NCBI GenBank assembly: GCA_024707265.1
Contig: JANQAB010000006.1
Span: 191,001-255,000 of the forward strand
Source: Sporocytophaga sp.
Lineage (GTDB): Bacteria; Bacteroidota; Bacteroidia; Cytophagales; Cytophagaceae
Length of the DNA stretch: 64,000 nt
Direction of reading: 5' to 3'
Part shown: piece after piece, positions 37,466 to 46,812 of the stretch
How the letters are laid out: each line of letters opens with the position of its first letter
Numbering within the stretch: position 1 is the first letter of the stretch
Program-made: the position numbers and the translations under genes
Notes under the pieces: generated by a model
Database searches by the model: none
What the model saw: the letters and a program-made list of their open reading frames with translations, nothing else
Told to the model about the DNA's origin: nothing

Positions 37466-37497
37466 AAAAACAGGCTGCATCTCTGCAACCTGTTTTC
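37466..37497. terminator. Terminator between gadB and the DUF4136 gene
   Basis: AAAACAGG-C-TGCA and TGCA-A-CCTGTTTT form a stem with one bulged pair and a 4-base loop, with T/A runs on both sides. Its position, about 25 bp past the DUF4136 stop, makes it that gene's terminator. Confidence 0.7.
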
Positions 37498-37520
37498 ATT
37501 TTATTCAATATCAACACAGA

Positions 37521-38084
37521 TTATTGCTGAGGGAAGTCTTTGAACCCCTTCTGAACAACCTTATTTATTTCTTTCTCCTGTTTTTTGGATTTATTCTTAA
37601 CCTCTCCGGCGCCATATACCCTATAAACCAGTTCATCTGTCTGAGCATCTTTTACATCAATCATCAAAGTTCCTTCGTTATATGTATTCTCCCAGAAATC
37701 ATCATATGAATCAGCCCACCAACCATCTGCTACATATATACCAGGACCAGCAAAACCAGGACCGGCATCTTCCAACTCAGTTTTCTCCTGGGCTCCGGCC
37801 GTATAAGAAATTACCAGATCAGGATTATTATCATCCCTCTTTAAACCTTTTGCTGTTAACTCTGAAGTTACTGCATTATCCACCTTGTTATCCATGATGG
37901 TATTATTGGTTTCTGTCTTTCCTTGATTTATTACAGTTCCCGGTTTAAACCCAAAGGTTTTAAACTGACTAAAATCAGCATTAGGATCTTTATCTGACGA
38001 TATCTGAGCTAAAACACTTGCTACACAAACAAACAACATTCCAAACGTTAAATATAATTTACTGAATATATTGCCCTTCTTCAT
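37521..38084 (-). CDS. DUF4136-domain exported protein
   Basis: A 187-residue exported protein, paralogue of the lipoprotein at 19195-19863. The start at 38084 (MKKGNIFSK) is preferred to the one three codons earlier. The signal peptide ends ASVLAQ with no lipobox. DUF4136 marks are DFSQFKTFGFKPG, AKGLKRDDNNPDLVISYTAG, a Trp/Tyr/Asp-rich middle, and GTLMIDVKDAQTDELVYRVYG. Function unknown. Upstream of it on the same strand lies a frameshifted outer-membrane protein gene, 143 bp away. Confidence 0.78.
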   Translation of the reverse strand: MKKGNIFSKLYLTFGMLFVCVASVLAQISSDKDPNADFSQFKTFGFKPGTVINQGKTETNNTIMDNKVDNAVTSELTAKGLKRDDNNPDLVISYTAGAQEKTELEDAGPGFAGPGIYVADGWWADSYDDFWENTYNEGTLMIDVKDAQTDELVYRVYGAGEVKNKSKKQEKEINKVVQKGFKDFPQQ

Positions 38085-38226
38085 AATTATCATTTTTAGA
38101 GCTACTGCTCTTTTTGAAAACTGTTACTGATTTGAAAACGTTTTGTAAACAATCATCACAAAACAAATCAAATTTTAACCTCTTCTATTTAGTAACTTAA
38201 AATCAGACAATATCATCAAAATCAGA

Positions 38227-39122
38227 CTAGAATCTCAAAGTAAGCTGTCCGGAAACTGCACTGATTTTATACTTAAAAAAACCGTTTACATTTTCTTCCG
38301 GAACCTTGTTTACATCTGCTACCAGGTAATGATAATAGAATGAAAGGCCTAAGTTTTCTATCGGATAAATTTCTATTCCCGGTCTTACTTCCCATACCTT
38401 AAAATTCCAATCATCTAAACTCAATTGAAAATAATCTCCGACGCCTCTCAGTACAACATGTTTACCAAGGTTAACCAACGCGTGCACACCTGGCAGAGGC
38501 ACAGGGGCCCAGTATTGTTTCGTAACTCCGTAACTAAAACCATTCAAATGTGCTTCAGCTTTGCCATATACTCTGAAGCCTTTAGCTCCAAGCAAAACGC
38601 CTGCTTCCCATAGAGGGGTTTTAACGATGGAAAATCGATATTCTATACCGTAAGAGGTAAGTCGGAATTTTGCATCAAGACCTGAGTTAACATAAAAGGT
38701 GGTATCTCCGTAAGATATATTTCTATCAAGCACTAAGGATTTTTTTCTTGAAAGATCAAAAAAAGAAGCTGCAATCTGATGTCTCTTTCCTATTCTGAAG
38801 ATCACGTCAGCTCTCGGGAAAAACTTATTTTTACTTAAGTCAAAATCCCTTTCAAGATCAATATCTGTTCCTTCAAGTTCAGGTGAATTCAGCTTCACAG
38901 AAGCATTATTGTATGCCCAGAATCCACCAAGCTGTACATTAAGAAAGTAATCATGGAATCCATCGTCCTTCCTCTTAGATTCCGATTTATATGTTAATCC
39001 GACAGGGGCCTTCTCTTTCTTTTTTTTTTATTATCTGGTAATTCTTCCCCGGCAAAAGAAACAGACACACTCGACAAAAATAAAATTAATATAAGCAATA
39101 ATATTTTGTTATTAGTTTTCAT
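38227..39122 (-). pseudogene. Outer-membrane beta-barrel protein, frameshifted in a T10/A10 tract
   Basis: The visible frame (38227-38898) begins inside a barrel protein. Upstream in another frame is a clear start (MKTNNKILLLILILFLSSVS, from 39122) with a signal peptide ending VSFAGEEL. The frame is lost in the 10-base run at 39020-39029. With 8 or 11 bases in the run, the sequence reads NKKKKEKAPVGLTYKSESKR and continues into the barrel (DYFLNVQLGGFWAYNNASVK). The whole is about 298 residues. Strands such as VIFRIGKRHQIAASFFDLS and GIEIYPIENLGLSFYYHYL are typical of small Bacteroidota outer-membrane proteins. Function unknown. Confidence 0.75.
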
Positions 39123-39896
39123 AGTATTACGACAAAAGACAGGATTTACAGGCTTTTCAAAAGTATAACGACCCCCATTTTACGTTTGTTTAAAGCTCTA
39201 TCATTACAGCATCATACAGCTTAATATAAACCGATCACCCGCCCTTGTATCTTTCATTTAAAAAAAATACTGAAATTCAGCACTACATTATTTTCTGAGA
39301 ACACAAATTTTGATTTACAGATTTATGTCAGTTTGAAATTTGAAAAACATCCCCTAAAAGAAGAATACCAGAATCAACAATATTCCAACATCCTTAATTT
39401 ACTCTTCCCATAAACCTGATTCAGGTTCTGAAGCTGTCTCTCCCTTCCTTCAAAAATTCATTTAGTATTTAAAATTTTTCTAAAGAAATAAATTTCAAAC
39501 CACCCCATTTTTCACAAATCATAATTTTATACCAACAGAAATTTCTTCGGATTATAAAATGATTATCGAGTCTAAAGCATCTTAAGGTATGATTCCGGAG
39601 TAAAAATACATACGCCTGGACCTGACCTTTTATTAAAGTGGGCTTAAAAGCCCTTCCTCCCATTTATTGGTATAAAAAAATAAGTATCAGGCTATATACC
39701 TGGTAAACAAGCATAAAAACAGAAGTACAAAGAAGTTTAGAATTATAATATTTGACTTCTTTCATGCTGTTTGGGCGTATCTAAAAAAAAATCCCCCCGT
39801 TTCACCACTCTCATTAAGACCTCCTTTTGAAGGGTGCAAATAAAATTCCGAAACAAATCTTTAAATAAATTTTAATCACTATTACCCCTCTGGATT
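39123..39896. other. Gene-free divergent spacer
   Basis: About 770 AT-rich bases between the frameshifted barrel gene and the unknown exported protein. One 64-codon minus-strand frame (39469-39663) has no signal, domain or convincing composition and is not called. No strong hairpins or repeats were noticed. Confidence 0.4.
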
Positions 39897-40850
39897 ATGA
39901 GAAAAAAATTACTTGCATTGCTTTTTTTTGCAATTGTTGGAGGCATTCCGGTTTCGAATGCTCAAATGGTAAACTATAAAATTCTAAAAGATGACCCAGC
40001 TGACGTAACTAATTTCTGGCTTTATCTGGACGCTTTGCATTTAGACATGGGTGCAAAGAATATGGATGGAGCTAGTTTTAATATTGGATTATCATCTACA
40101 GCCAATTATAAAAAAAACCTGGGAGGAGATTTTACATTTCACTATGGATGGCTAACAATGGGCAAATCGGGCCAAGACAAAGATAAGTTAAACAACCACA
40201 TTAAGGTCGAACTGGGTGGTTTCTATACCTTAACTGTTCGGAATAAACGAGTTAACACCAGAGTTATATTATCTTCCTCATCCTCCAGAAGAGGATCCTA
40301 CACTGTCACAACTACTAAAAGTATTAATGTACCGGCCACCAAGCATATGGCACTGGGTGTGAGAGGAGGATTTTATTCTGTCGGAGGGATATTTGGTACA
40401 AGAGATATTGAAAATGTCCCGGCTATACCTTCCAAGATAAACTATCGAAAGACCGGGATGTATGTCGGACTGTTAAGTGTGTCTACCAGAAACGTATTTA
40501 TCAACACAGACACGGATGGAAAAGCCATACGTTCAGCAAGAACCAGACTGTTTGCGGATGTTTTGATATTACCTGCCACCTCGGCAAAATTTGATGGAGT
40601 GAACTACAAAAGTAATGTTGACCCGGAAATTTTCGGGTTCAGATTCGGCATGCAGGTATTACCAGTAGAGCTGAGAAAAGTGAAAGATTATAATATCAAA
40701 ACCAGGGGAATGTCCTATGGTGTAGAAATAGGTGTACGCCCGATTGATGGTTTCTACATTGCAGGCAATGTATCTTTCTGTATTATGAGAAAGAAGTTAT
40801 CAATACTCGGCTATGAAGCTCCTGAATCAAGCTATAATACAAGCGAATAA
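39897..40850 (+). CDS. Exported protein of unknown function, operon partner of a PorE-like protein
   Basis: A 317-residue protein with a signal peptide ending PVSNAQ (22). Alternating polar/hydrophobic stretches (KVELGGFYTLTVRNKRVNTR, GMSYGVEIGVRPIDGFYIAG) and repeated glycine turns suggest an outer-membrane barrel. It has no PorP signature and I cannot name the family. The PorE-like OmpA gene starts 12 bp after its stop, so the two are co-transcribed. The pairing of a barrel with a periplasmic peptidoglycan-binding protein echoes PorP-PorE pairs of T9SS and gliding systems. Confidence 0.7.
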   Translation: MRKKLLALLFFAIVGGIPVSNAQMVNYKILKDDPADVTNFWLYLDALHLDMGAKNMDGASFNIGLSSTANYKKNLGGDFTFHYGWLTMGKSGQDKDKLNNHIKVELGGFYTLTVRNKRVNTRVILSSSSSRRGSYTVTTTKSINVPATKHMALGVRGGFYSVGGIFGTRDIENVPAIPSKINYRKTGMYVGLLSVSTRNVFINTDTDGKAIRSARTRLFADVLILPATSAKFDGVNYKSNVDPEIFGFRFGMQVLPVELRKVKDYNIKTRGMSYGVEIGVRPIDGFYIAGNVSFCIMRKKLSILGYEAPESSYNTSE

Positions 40851-40862
40851 CATTTATCACTT

Positions 40863-42392
40863 ATGAAGAAACGTTTAATATATCTATGTGGATTGCTTGT
40901 GTTAATTCTATGTATGTCATCCACTGAAAAAAAATCATCCCACATCAATATGGGCCCTATGGTGAACTCAAAATACGATGAGCTTCACCCCTATGTTACT
41001 CCTGATGGACAAAAGTTATTTTTTGTACGGGAAGATGATCCTCAAAATTTTCTTGCACCACAAAACACGCAAGACATTTGGTATTGTAAACTTGAAAACA
41101 ATGAATGGTCTGCGGCTAAACATCTGACAAAACCATTTAACAGAGCTCATTACAATTCTATATTTTATCAAAGTGCGGATGGTAATCAGCGACTTATCCG
41201 TGGCGCTTATAAGAATGGGAATTATCTGGGTTCCGGATATTCTGTTTGCAGACTTACCAAAAATGGGTGGAGTGATCCGCAGCAAATTAAGATAAAGAAA
41301 ATTGAAAAACTGTTTAAAAGTAAAAGCGCTGGTTTGTGCATGGGAAGCAATAATAAAACCATGATTCATTACTTAGATCCTTCAGGTAGAAATATCCATG
41401 ATTTGTATGTAAGTTTTCTCGAGAAAGAAGGTGTGTGGTCTGAGCCTCAGTTATTAGGTCCTGATGTCAATACTGAATATACAGAGATGGCTCCCTTTAT
41501 AGCAGCAGATGGAGTAACGTTATACTTTTCAAGTAACAGACCTGGTGGATATGGCAATAATGATATCTACATGACTAAAAGACTTGACAGTACCTGGAAA
41601 AGCTGGAGTAAGCCTGTAAACCTCGGTCCATCCGTAAACACTAATGACTGGGATGCTTATTATACCATTCCCGCTTCAGGAGAGTATGCTTATATCGTCT
41701 CTTCCAGTAATACCTTTGGAGGTTCTGATATAGTAAAGATAAAATTAAAAGAAGATATCAAACCAAATCCTGTAGTACTTATCCGAGGGGTCGTTCGCAA
41801 TGCCAAAACCAAAGAGCCACTTGAAGCCAACATCAGTTATAATATCCTGCCAAGCGGAAAAGAAGCAGGAATTGCAAGCTCTAACCCAACCACAGGAGAA
41901 TATCAGATCATACTTCCTTCCGGTGACTTCTATGGGTATAAAGGAGAAGCCAATGGCTTTTATGCAGTTAGCGAAAACATTGATTTGAAAAATTTAAAAG
42001 AATACAAAGAGATCGTTCAGGATTTATATCTTATTCCCGCTAAAACAGGTGAAGTTATCAGGCTCAACAATATATTCTTTGAAACAGGAAAGTCTGAATT
42101 AAAACCTGAATCATTTCCCGAATTAAACGGTGTCGTTGACTTTTTATCAAAAAACAATGCGGTGGAAATATTAATTTCAGGTCATACCGATAACATAGGT
42201 AAAGACGATGCGAACCTCGCACTTTCAGAAAACAGGGCTAAAGCAGTAGTAGATTATCTAATAGCAAAAGGAATATCTAACGAACGCCTTGCAAGCAAAG
42301 GGTTTGGTGAGTCTGTGCCTGTTACTTCCAATGATACCGATGAAGGAAGAGCACAAAACAGGAGAGTTGAGTTTACCATTATTAAACAATAA
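40863..42392 (+). CDS. PorE-like protein: beta-propeller, CRD and OmpA domain
   Basis: A 509-residue exported protein. N-terminal signal about 1-20. PD40/WD40-like propeller blades lie at about 30-300 (DELHPYVTPDGQKLFFVRED, EMAPFIAADGVTLYFSSNRP). A carboxypeptidase-regulatory-like domain follows at about 305-385 (RGVVRNAKTKEPLEANISYN). The C-terminal OmpA peptidoglycan-binding domain is at about 395-508 (NNIFFETGKSELKPES, ISGHTDNIGKDDANLALSEN, GFGESVPVTSNDTDEGRAQN). This is the order of T9SS PorE without its N-terminal TPR. It likely ties its barrel partner (39897-40850) to the cell wall. A paired repeat follows the stop. Confidence 0.85.
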   Translation: MKKRLIYLCGLLVLILCMSSTEKKSSHINMGPMVNSKYDELHPYVTPDGQKLFFVREDDPQNFLAPQNTQDIWYCKLENNEWSAAKHLTKPFNRAHYNSIFYQSADGNQRLIRGAYKNGNYLGSGYSVCRLTKNGWSDPQQIKIKKIEKLFKSKSAGLCMGSNNKTMIHYLDPSGRNIHDLYVSFLEKEGVWSEPQLLGPDVNTEYTEMAPFIAADGVTLYFSSNRPGGYGNNDIYMTKRLDSTWKSWSKPVNLGPSVNTNDWDAYYTIPASGEYAYIVSSSNTFGGSDIVKIKLKEDIKPNPVVLIRGVVRNAKTKEPLEANISYNILPSGKEAGIASSNPTTGEYQIILPSGDFYGYKGEANGFYAVSENIDLKNLKEYKEIVQDLYLIPAKTGEVIRLNNIFFETGKSELKPESFPELNGVVDFLSKNNAVEILISGHTDNIGKDDANLALSENRAKAVVDYLIAKGISNERLASKGFGESVPVTSNDTDEGRAQNRRVEFTIIKQ

Positions 42393-42400
42393 CAATGAAC

Positions 42401-42455
42401 AGTAACAGTGAACAGTTAATAATTTCTACTAATTCGATTTCTGTTCACTGTTACT
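42401..42455. repeat. AACAGTGA-type inverted pair between convergent genes
   Basis: AGTAACAGTGAACAG (42401-42415) and its exact reverse complement (42441-42455) flank a 25-base loop. The right arm overlaps the helicase stop codon. Both genes read the AACAGT strand as mRNA. It may terminate both transcripts, and it has the same layout as the AAAGC arrays with a different unit. Confidence 0.65.
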
Positions 42456-44685
42456 ATTTTACTGCTCTCCAGTTCAGTACCGCTTTGATTTCGCTATAAC
42501 TATAATCTTCTCCTAGCCTGTCTTTATATAACGAAATCCTAAGGTCTCCCATTTCTTCAATTACATCAACAATAACTTTCAGCTTATCTTCCTTTACAAT
42601 ATCATTCACTGCAACCTCTCCGGTAAAAATAAATGAAGCAAGATGGCCTTCTATGGTGGATTTGTTAAGTCCTCTTTCTTCCGCTATTTTCTCAATTGTT
42701 TTGCCCTGCTTGAATAACTCCAGGCTCAACCTTTGTGTATCACCTTTCTTTGCTTTCACTTTAGGTTCCTTCTCTATTACTTCGTCCCCTTCCTTCTCCA
42801 TCTCCACTTTCTTTTTCCCTGATAGCTGCAACTCCTGTATCAGTGATGCCGGATCAGAACCAGCAGCTAAACTCGTTGTTAACTGCATAGCTTGCTCAAG
42901 CTGGTATTTTTTCCTTTTAATCAAGTCCGATAATTCATTGAGATCTTGCAGATATTGCTTTACCTTTTTCAGATTTTTCACATTGTCGTAATGCTGTTCA
43001 AGAGGTATGAAAAGTTCATTATTCATAGTTTCTAAAAAATAGTTTCCTGCAGCATCTACCCTTTCCCGTAGGTTTACATATTTATCCTCAGAGGCGGTCT
43101 TTAAGAGTTGGTCCATTTGTTTTACAAATTTCTCAGCTACCCCTTCCATTACTTTTGCCTTTTCTGAAAGTACTTTTGTTAATTCAGTGGCTTCATCCAG
43201 AAAAGTCAGTCTTCTGTCAAACATACTTGTTTGAAATTGCTCCAGGACATCGGTAAGTGAAGTAAAACTGAATACTTCTAGAAGTTTAGAATGTACATAT
43301 TGTTTCTCTCCTTCTTTAAGATCCTGATGAAGACTATGATCGTCTCTCTCCAGCAATGCAAAGTCAAGTGCATGCTGGTCTGTATTTATAGAACCTAATC
43401 TAATTTTGGAATAAAGAACCAATCCTTCCAAAGAGGTCAATCTGCTCAATGCCACATATACCTGTCCGGGCGCAAATGATTCTCCTGCATCCACTATTGC
43501 TTTGGAAAAAGTTAATCCCTGGCTTTTATGAATCGTAATGGCCCAGGCGAGCCTGAGTGGATATTGTGTAAATGAACCTAACACCTCTTCTTCAATAGCA
43601 TCTGTTTCTTTATTGAAGTTATAGCGAACATTATTCCATGTCTCTTTCTCTACTTTAAATTCATCATCAGTAGCAGAAAAACGAACATACACGGCCTCTT
43701 TTTCCAGTTTGCTTATAACACCTAATTTTCCATTGTAAAACTTTTTATTCTCTCCTTTATCGTTCTTTACAAACATGATCTGAGCGCCTGCTTTAAGTAT
43801 GAGCTCCACTTCCGCAGTCACCGTTTTTTCATTAAAGTCTCCTTTTATTTCTGCTTTATAGGTATGCGCTTTACCGTCAAGTTTATTCAGCTCTCTCTGA
43901 TTGATCTCTTCAGCCTTTCTATTATGCGTTGTAAGGGTTATATATTCTTCCTGAATTTGTGGCTTGAATTCCGGCTTGAAATAACTGTTCAACAAATCCA
44001 GATCTTGCTGCAGAACCTGATCATTTCGAAGTCTGTTCAAGAGGCCGACAAAAACGTCATTGGTCTGACGATAAATTTTCTTTAACTCTAGATATTGCGG
44101 AGGCGCTGTTTGCAAAACCTGTGAATCAAAAAAGAAAGGACTTGCATAAAACTGTTTAAGTATTTTCCAGTCTTCCTCATTGACTACCGGAGGTAACTGC
44201 AAGAGGTCACCAATAAAGACTAATTGTACTCCTCCGAATGGTACATTGAATTGCTTTCGAACATGCTTTAATATTAAATCTATTGCATCCAGCAAATCGC
44301 TCTTAAGCATAGATACTTCATCAATAATAAGCAGCTCAAGCTCCAGCAATAACCTTCTTTTCATTCCACCAAACCGAAGTTGTTTTAAAAGCATATGACG
44401 GTTAAAAAAATTACCTTCAGGCATTACATTGTTACTTTCAAGCGGTAAAAAGTTTCCAAAGGGAAGTTGAAAAAATGAATGTACAGTAACACCTCCTGCA
44501 TTGATAGCTGCAATTCCTGTTGGCGCTAATACCGCCAGTTTCTTGTGAGAATGTTGCTTTATATATCTGAGAAAAGTAGTTTTCCCTGTGCCGGCTTTCC
44601 CGGTAAGGAAAATATTCTGTGAGGTATTATTGACAAATTGTACTGCCAATTCAAACTGAGGATTAGCTGAATCTGCTGTTTGCAT
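42454..44685 (-). CDS. PIF1/RecD-like superfamily 1 helicase with C-terminal HTH
   Basis: A 743-residue ATP-dependent DNA helicase. Walker A GKAGTGKTT at 29-37, PTGIAAINAGGVTVHSFF (Ia), Walker B LLIIDEVSML at 118-127, IFIGDLLQLPPV (III), a UvrD-like C-terminal half with YPLRLAWAITIHKSQGLTFS and GQVYVALSRLTSLEGLVL. A long charged coiled-coil region lies at about 480-630. The C-terminal part (about 635-743) has an HTH/HRDC-type segment, KQGKTIEKIAEERGLNKSTI, known from Bacteroidota helicases of this type. Roles in recombination or G-quadruplex unwinding are possible. It stands alone, convergent with the PorE-like gene. Confidence 0.9.
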   Translation of the reverse strand: MQTADSANPQFELAVQFVNNTSQNIFLTGKAGTGKTTFLRYIKQHSHKKLAVLAPTGIAAINAGGVTVHSFFQLPFGNFLPLESNNVMPEGNFFNRHMLLKQLRFGGMKRRLLLELELLIIDEVSMLKSDLLDAIDLILKHVRKQFNVPFGGVQLVFIGDLLQLPPVVNEEDWKILKQFYASPFFFDSQVLQTAPPQYLELKKIYRQTNDVFVGLLNRLRNDQVLQQDLDLLNSYFKPEFKPQIQEEYITLTTHNRKAEEINQRELNKLDGKAHTYKAEIKGDFNEKTVTAEVELILKAGAQIMFVKNDKGENKKFYNGKLGVISKLEKEAVYVRFSATDDEFKVEKETWNNVRYNFNKETDAIEEEVLGSFTQYPLRLAWAITIHKSQGLTFSKAIVDAGESFAPGQVYVALSRLTSLEGLVLYSKIRLGSINTDQHALDFALLERDDHSLHQDLKEGEKQYVHSKLLEVFSFTSLTDVLEQFQTSMFDRRLTFLDEATELTKVLSEKAKVMEGVAEKFVKQMDQLLKTASEDKYVNLRERVDAAGNYFLETMNNELFIPLEQHYDNVKNLKKVKQYLQDLNELSDLIKRKKYQLEQAMQLTTSLAAGSDPASLIQELQLSGKKKVEMEKEGDEVIEKEPKVKAKKGDTQRLSLELFKQGKTIEKIAEERGLNKSTIEGHLASFIFTGEVAVNDIVKEDKLKVIVDVIEEMGDLRISLYKDRLGEDYSYSEIKAVLNWRAVK

Positions 44686-45156
44686 AGCTGGAAGTTTTAA
44701 ATTGAGACGCTAAGGTCTTAAATGTTATGGAAAAAGCAAAAAAATGATTTGCAGAAAAATGAAGTTAATTGGAATAATTTATAGAATTTGTGTAGATACT
44801 TTTATGATACGTTACTTCAAATAGGTATAAATAATAGTGCTCACAAATAGCAATAATATCATTGTTTAATTTTCATTAAGTAAATCCGTTAGATGATAAA
44901 TAAACAACTAAATCCTACTGAAAGCTCTAAAACAATCGTTACGATTATAAAAAAACCTATAGCAAGGTTCTTTACATATCCCTGTACTAGAAAATCATGA
45001 ATTGCTATGGTTTATAATACAATCAGAATAAATTCCAATATAAAGGCAATTACTGCATTTTTTTTAACTTCTACAGCCCTCTTCCATATTTGTTATTTCA
45101 ACAAATTACTTAATCAAGTTAACAGCACGATACAGATTCTTGGTTAATTGATTATT
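44686..45156. other. Spacer with a likely membrane-protein remnant
   Basis: About 470 bases between the helicase gene start and the subtilase stop. Its only noticeable content is the broken minus-strand reading frame at 44889-45089. The rest is AT-rich with no clear hairpin. Confidence 0.4.
44889..45089 (-). pseudogene. Remnant of a small membrane protein with an internal stop
   Basis: One minus-strand frame reads 25 codons (IWKRAVEVKKNAVIAFILEF, then ILIVL), one TAA stop at 45012-45014, and about 40 more codons with a second hydrophobic stretch (LAIGFFIIVTIVLELSVGF). A two-helix hydrophobic pattern in a single frame across a stop is unlikely by chance in this AT-rich DNA, though not impossible. 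There is no recognisable start codon and no family assignment. Confidence 0.35.
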
Positions 45157-46812
45157 TTATTGCTCGATTACTGCCTTTTTTTTCTCATTTACTATTTTTT
45201 CAGCCATCAGAAGAGCCTGATAGGCATTCACAATTCCGCCTGTAGATGAAAGACTGGAAAATGAAACTTTAGAAGCATCTGCCTTGCCCCCCGGAATGAG
45301 TACTTTCTTTTTATTTAAATCAGTACATGAATTCAATAAGATATCTCTCAATTCAATAGCGGTGAGTTCCGGATAATAAGACCATATTAAGGCCGCAACT
45401 CCTGTTACTACAGGACCTGCAAAACTGGTTCCATTAACCATAGTATACATATTCTCTTCGGCGAGAGAAACTATGTCCACTCCGGGAGCAAATAAAGAAA
45501 CATTGTTTTTCCCATAATTAGAGAAACTGGCACATAGCGTCTTATTGGCTTTTATACTGTTTGCTCCGACTTCCAGCCAATTATTGACCATATTCCCATC
45601 ATTGCAAGTCCTGCTAGGATAATGAATGATGTCATCAATATTATAAGCGCTGTTACCTGCTGCATGCACCAGAAGGACATTGTGTTCTTCCGCATATCGG
45701 ATGGCATCATCCACAAACTTTTTTTGTGGAGAAAATTCTTTGCCAAAGCTCATATTGATCACATTCGCACCATTGTTCACTGCATAGCGAATAGCCAGGG
45801 CAATATCCTTATCATATTCATCTCCATTCGGCACAGCTCTTAAGACCATAAATCTGACATCTTCAGCAATTCCATCAATGCCCGTTCCATTGCCACGTAT
45901 TGCTCCAATCACTCCTGACACCGGGGTGCCATGGTCTGCTCTTGGACCTTTTACATCATTGTTTCCATAAATACTATCATTTATATTTTCAATATCATCA
46001 CCAATGATCACTCTTGGATTATAACTTAAATTCAGATTTTCTTTCAGTTGTGTTTCAGTCCTTTTTTTCATGCTCTCCAACTCTTCACGGCTAAACCCTT
46101 GTTTATATCTATCGAGCAACCAGTCGCGTGCATATGAAACACTCCGGCTTGCATTGGTAATCTCCTTCAAATCATCTACCGTGTACGTGCTGGTTCCAAG
46201 ATGTGTAAGAACAACTTTTTCAACATCCGTAAATACCTTTTCAAACTTCTTAAGGGCATCATTCAACTTAGTTTGTTCCGCTACTTCAGCTTCATGTTTG
46301 GCTTTGACTTTAAGATATAACTTATAGTCCTTCATTTGATCAGCTGGAACCTCTGCTTCTGATTTTATATTATTATAAACAGGATCATATTTTCTGAAAA
46401 TTCTTACAAATTCATAAGTTTCTGTCTCAATGTTTTTGCCTTTATCACTTCCAAGAAATCCCCAGCCATGAATATCATCCACATATCCGTTTCCATCATC
46501 GTCTATTCCATTACCCGGTATTTCCTTTTCATTGACCCATATCCTGCCCTTTAAATCTTCATGATCTATATCTACACCGCTATCTATAATAGCAACAATA
46601 ACAGTTTTACGGGTCTTTTTCCCTTGAAGTAAAAGTTTATATGCTTTATTGACACTTACTCCTGCTATTTTATCCTCTTTAAGATCTGCATTGTACCAGT
46701 TGATATTTTTCTCAGGAAATGCTTTTACAGAAGATTGCTGATTCTGCGCCAGAGCTGAAAAAGAAAACAATAAATTGAATAGTAAAAGATTTACTAAAAC
46801 TCTGTCTTTCAT
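45157..46812 (-). CDS. S8 family serine peptidase (subtilase), exported
   Basis: A 551-residue secreted or periplasmic protease. The signal peptide ends FSALAQ (23). Catalytic triad: Asp77 in VAIIDSGVDIDHEDLKG, His294 in RADHGTPVSGVIGAI, Ser463 in NGTSFAGPVVTGVAAL; the oxyanion Asn is in HAAGNSAY. Between Asp and His lies a charged helical insert of about 150 residues (130-280), a known feature of Bacteroidota S8 enzymes. There is no propeptide, P-domain or T9SS tail, so it is probably periplasmic or lost its sorting signal. It stands alone. Confidence 0.92.
   Translation of the reverse strand: MKDRVLVNLLLFNLLFSFSALAQNQQSSVKAFPEKNINWYNADLKEDKIAGVSVNKAYKLLLQGKKTRKTVIVAIIDSGVDIDHEDLKGRIWVNEKEIPGNGIDDDGNGYVDDIHGWGFLGSDKGKNIETETYEFVRIFRKYDPVYNNIKSEAEVPADQMKDYKLYLKVKAKHEAEVAEQTKLNDALKKFEKVFTDVEKVVLTHLGTSTYTVDDLKEITNASRSVSYARDWLLDRYKQGFSREELESMKKRTETQLKENLNLSYNPRVIIGDDIENINDSIYGNNDVKGPRADHGTPVSGVIGAIRGNGTGIDGIAEDVRFMVLRAVPNGDEYDKDIALAIRYAVNNGANVINMSFGKEFSPQKKFVDDAIRYAEEHNVLLVHAAGNSAYNIDDIIHYPSRTCNDGNMVNNWLEVGANSIKANKTLCASFSNYGKNNVSLFAPGVDIVSLAEENMYTMVNGTSFAGPVVTGVAALIWSYYPELTAIELRDILLNSCTDLNKKKVLIPGGKADASKVSFSSLSSTGGIVNAYQALLMAEKIVNEKKKAVIEQ

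Noticed and set aside
39469..39663. 64-codon minus-strand frame in the long spacer
   Set aside because: No motif, no start context, and composition like random AT-rich DNA.
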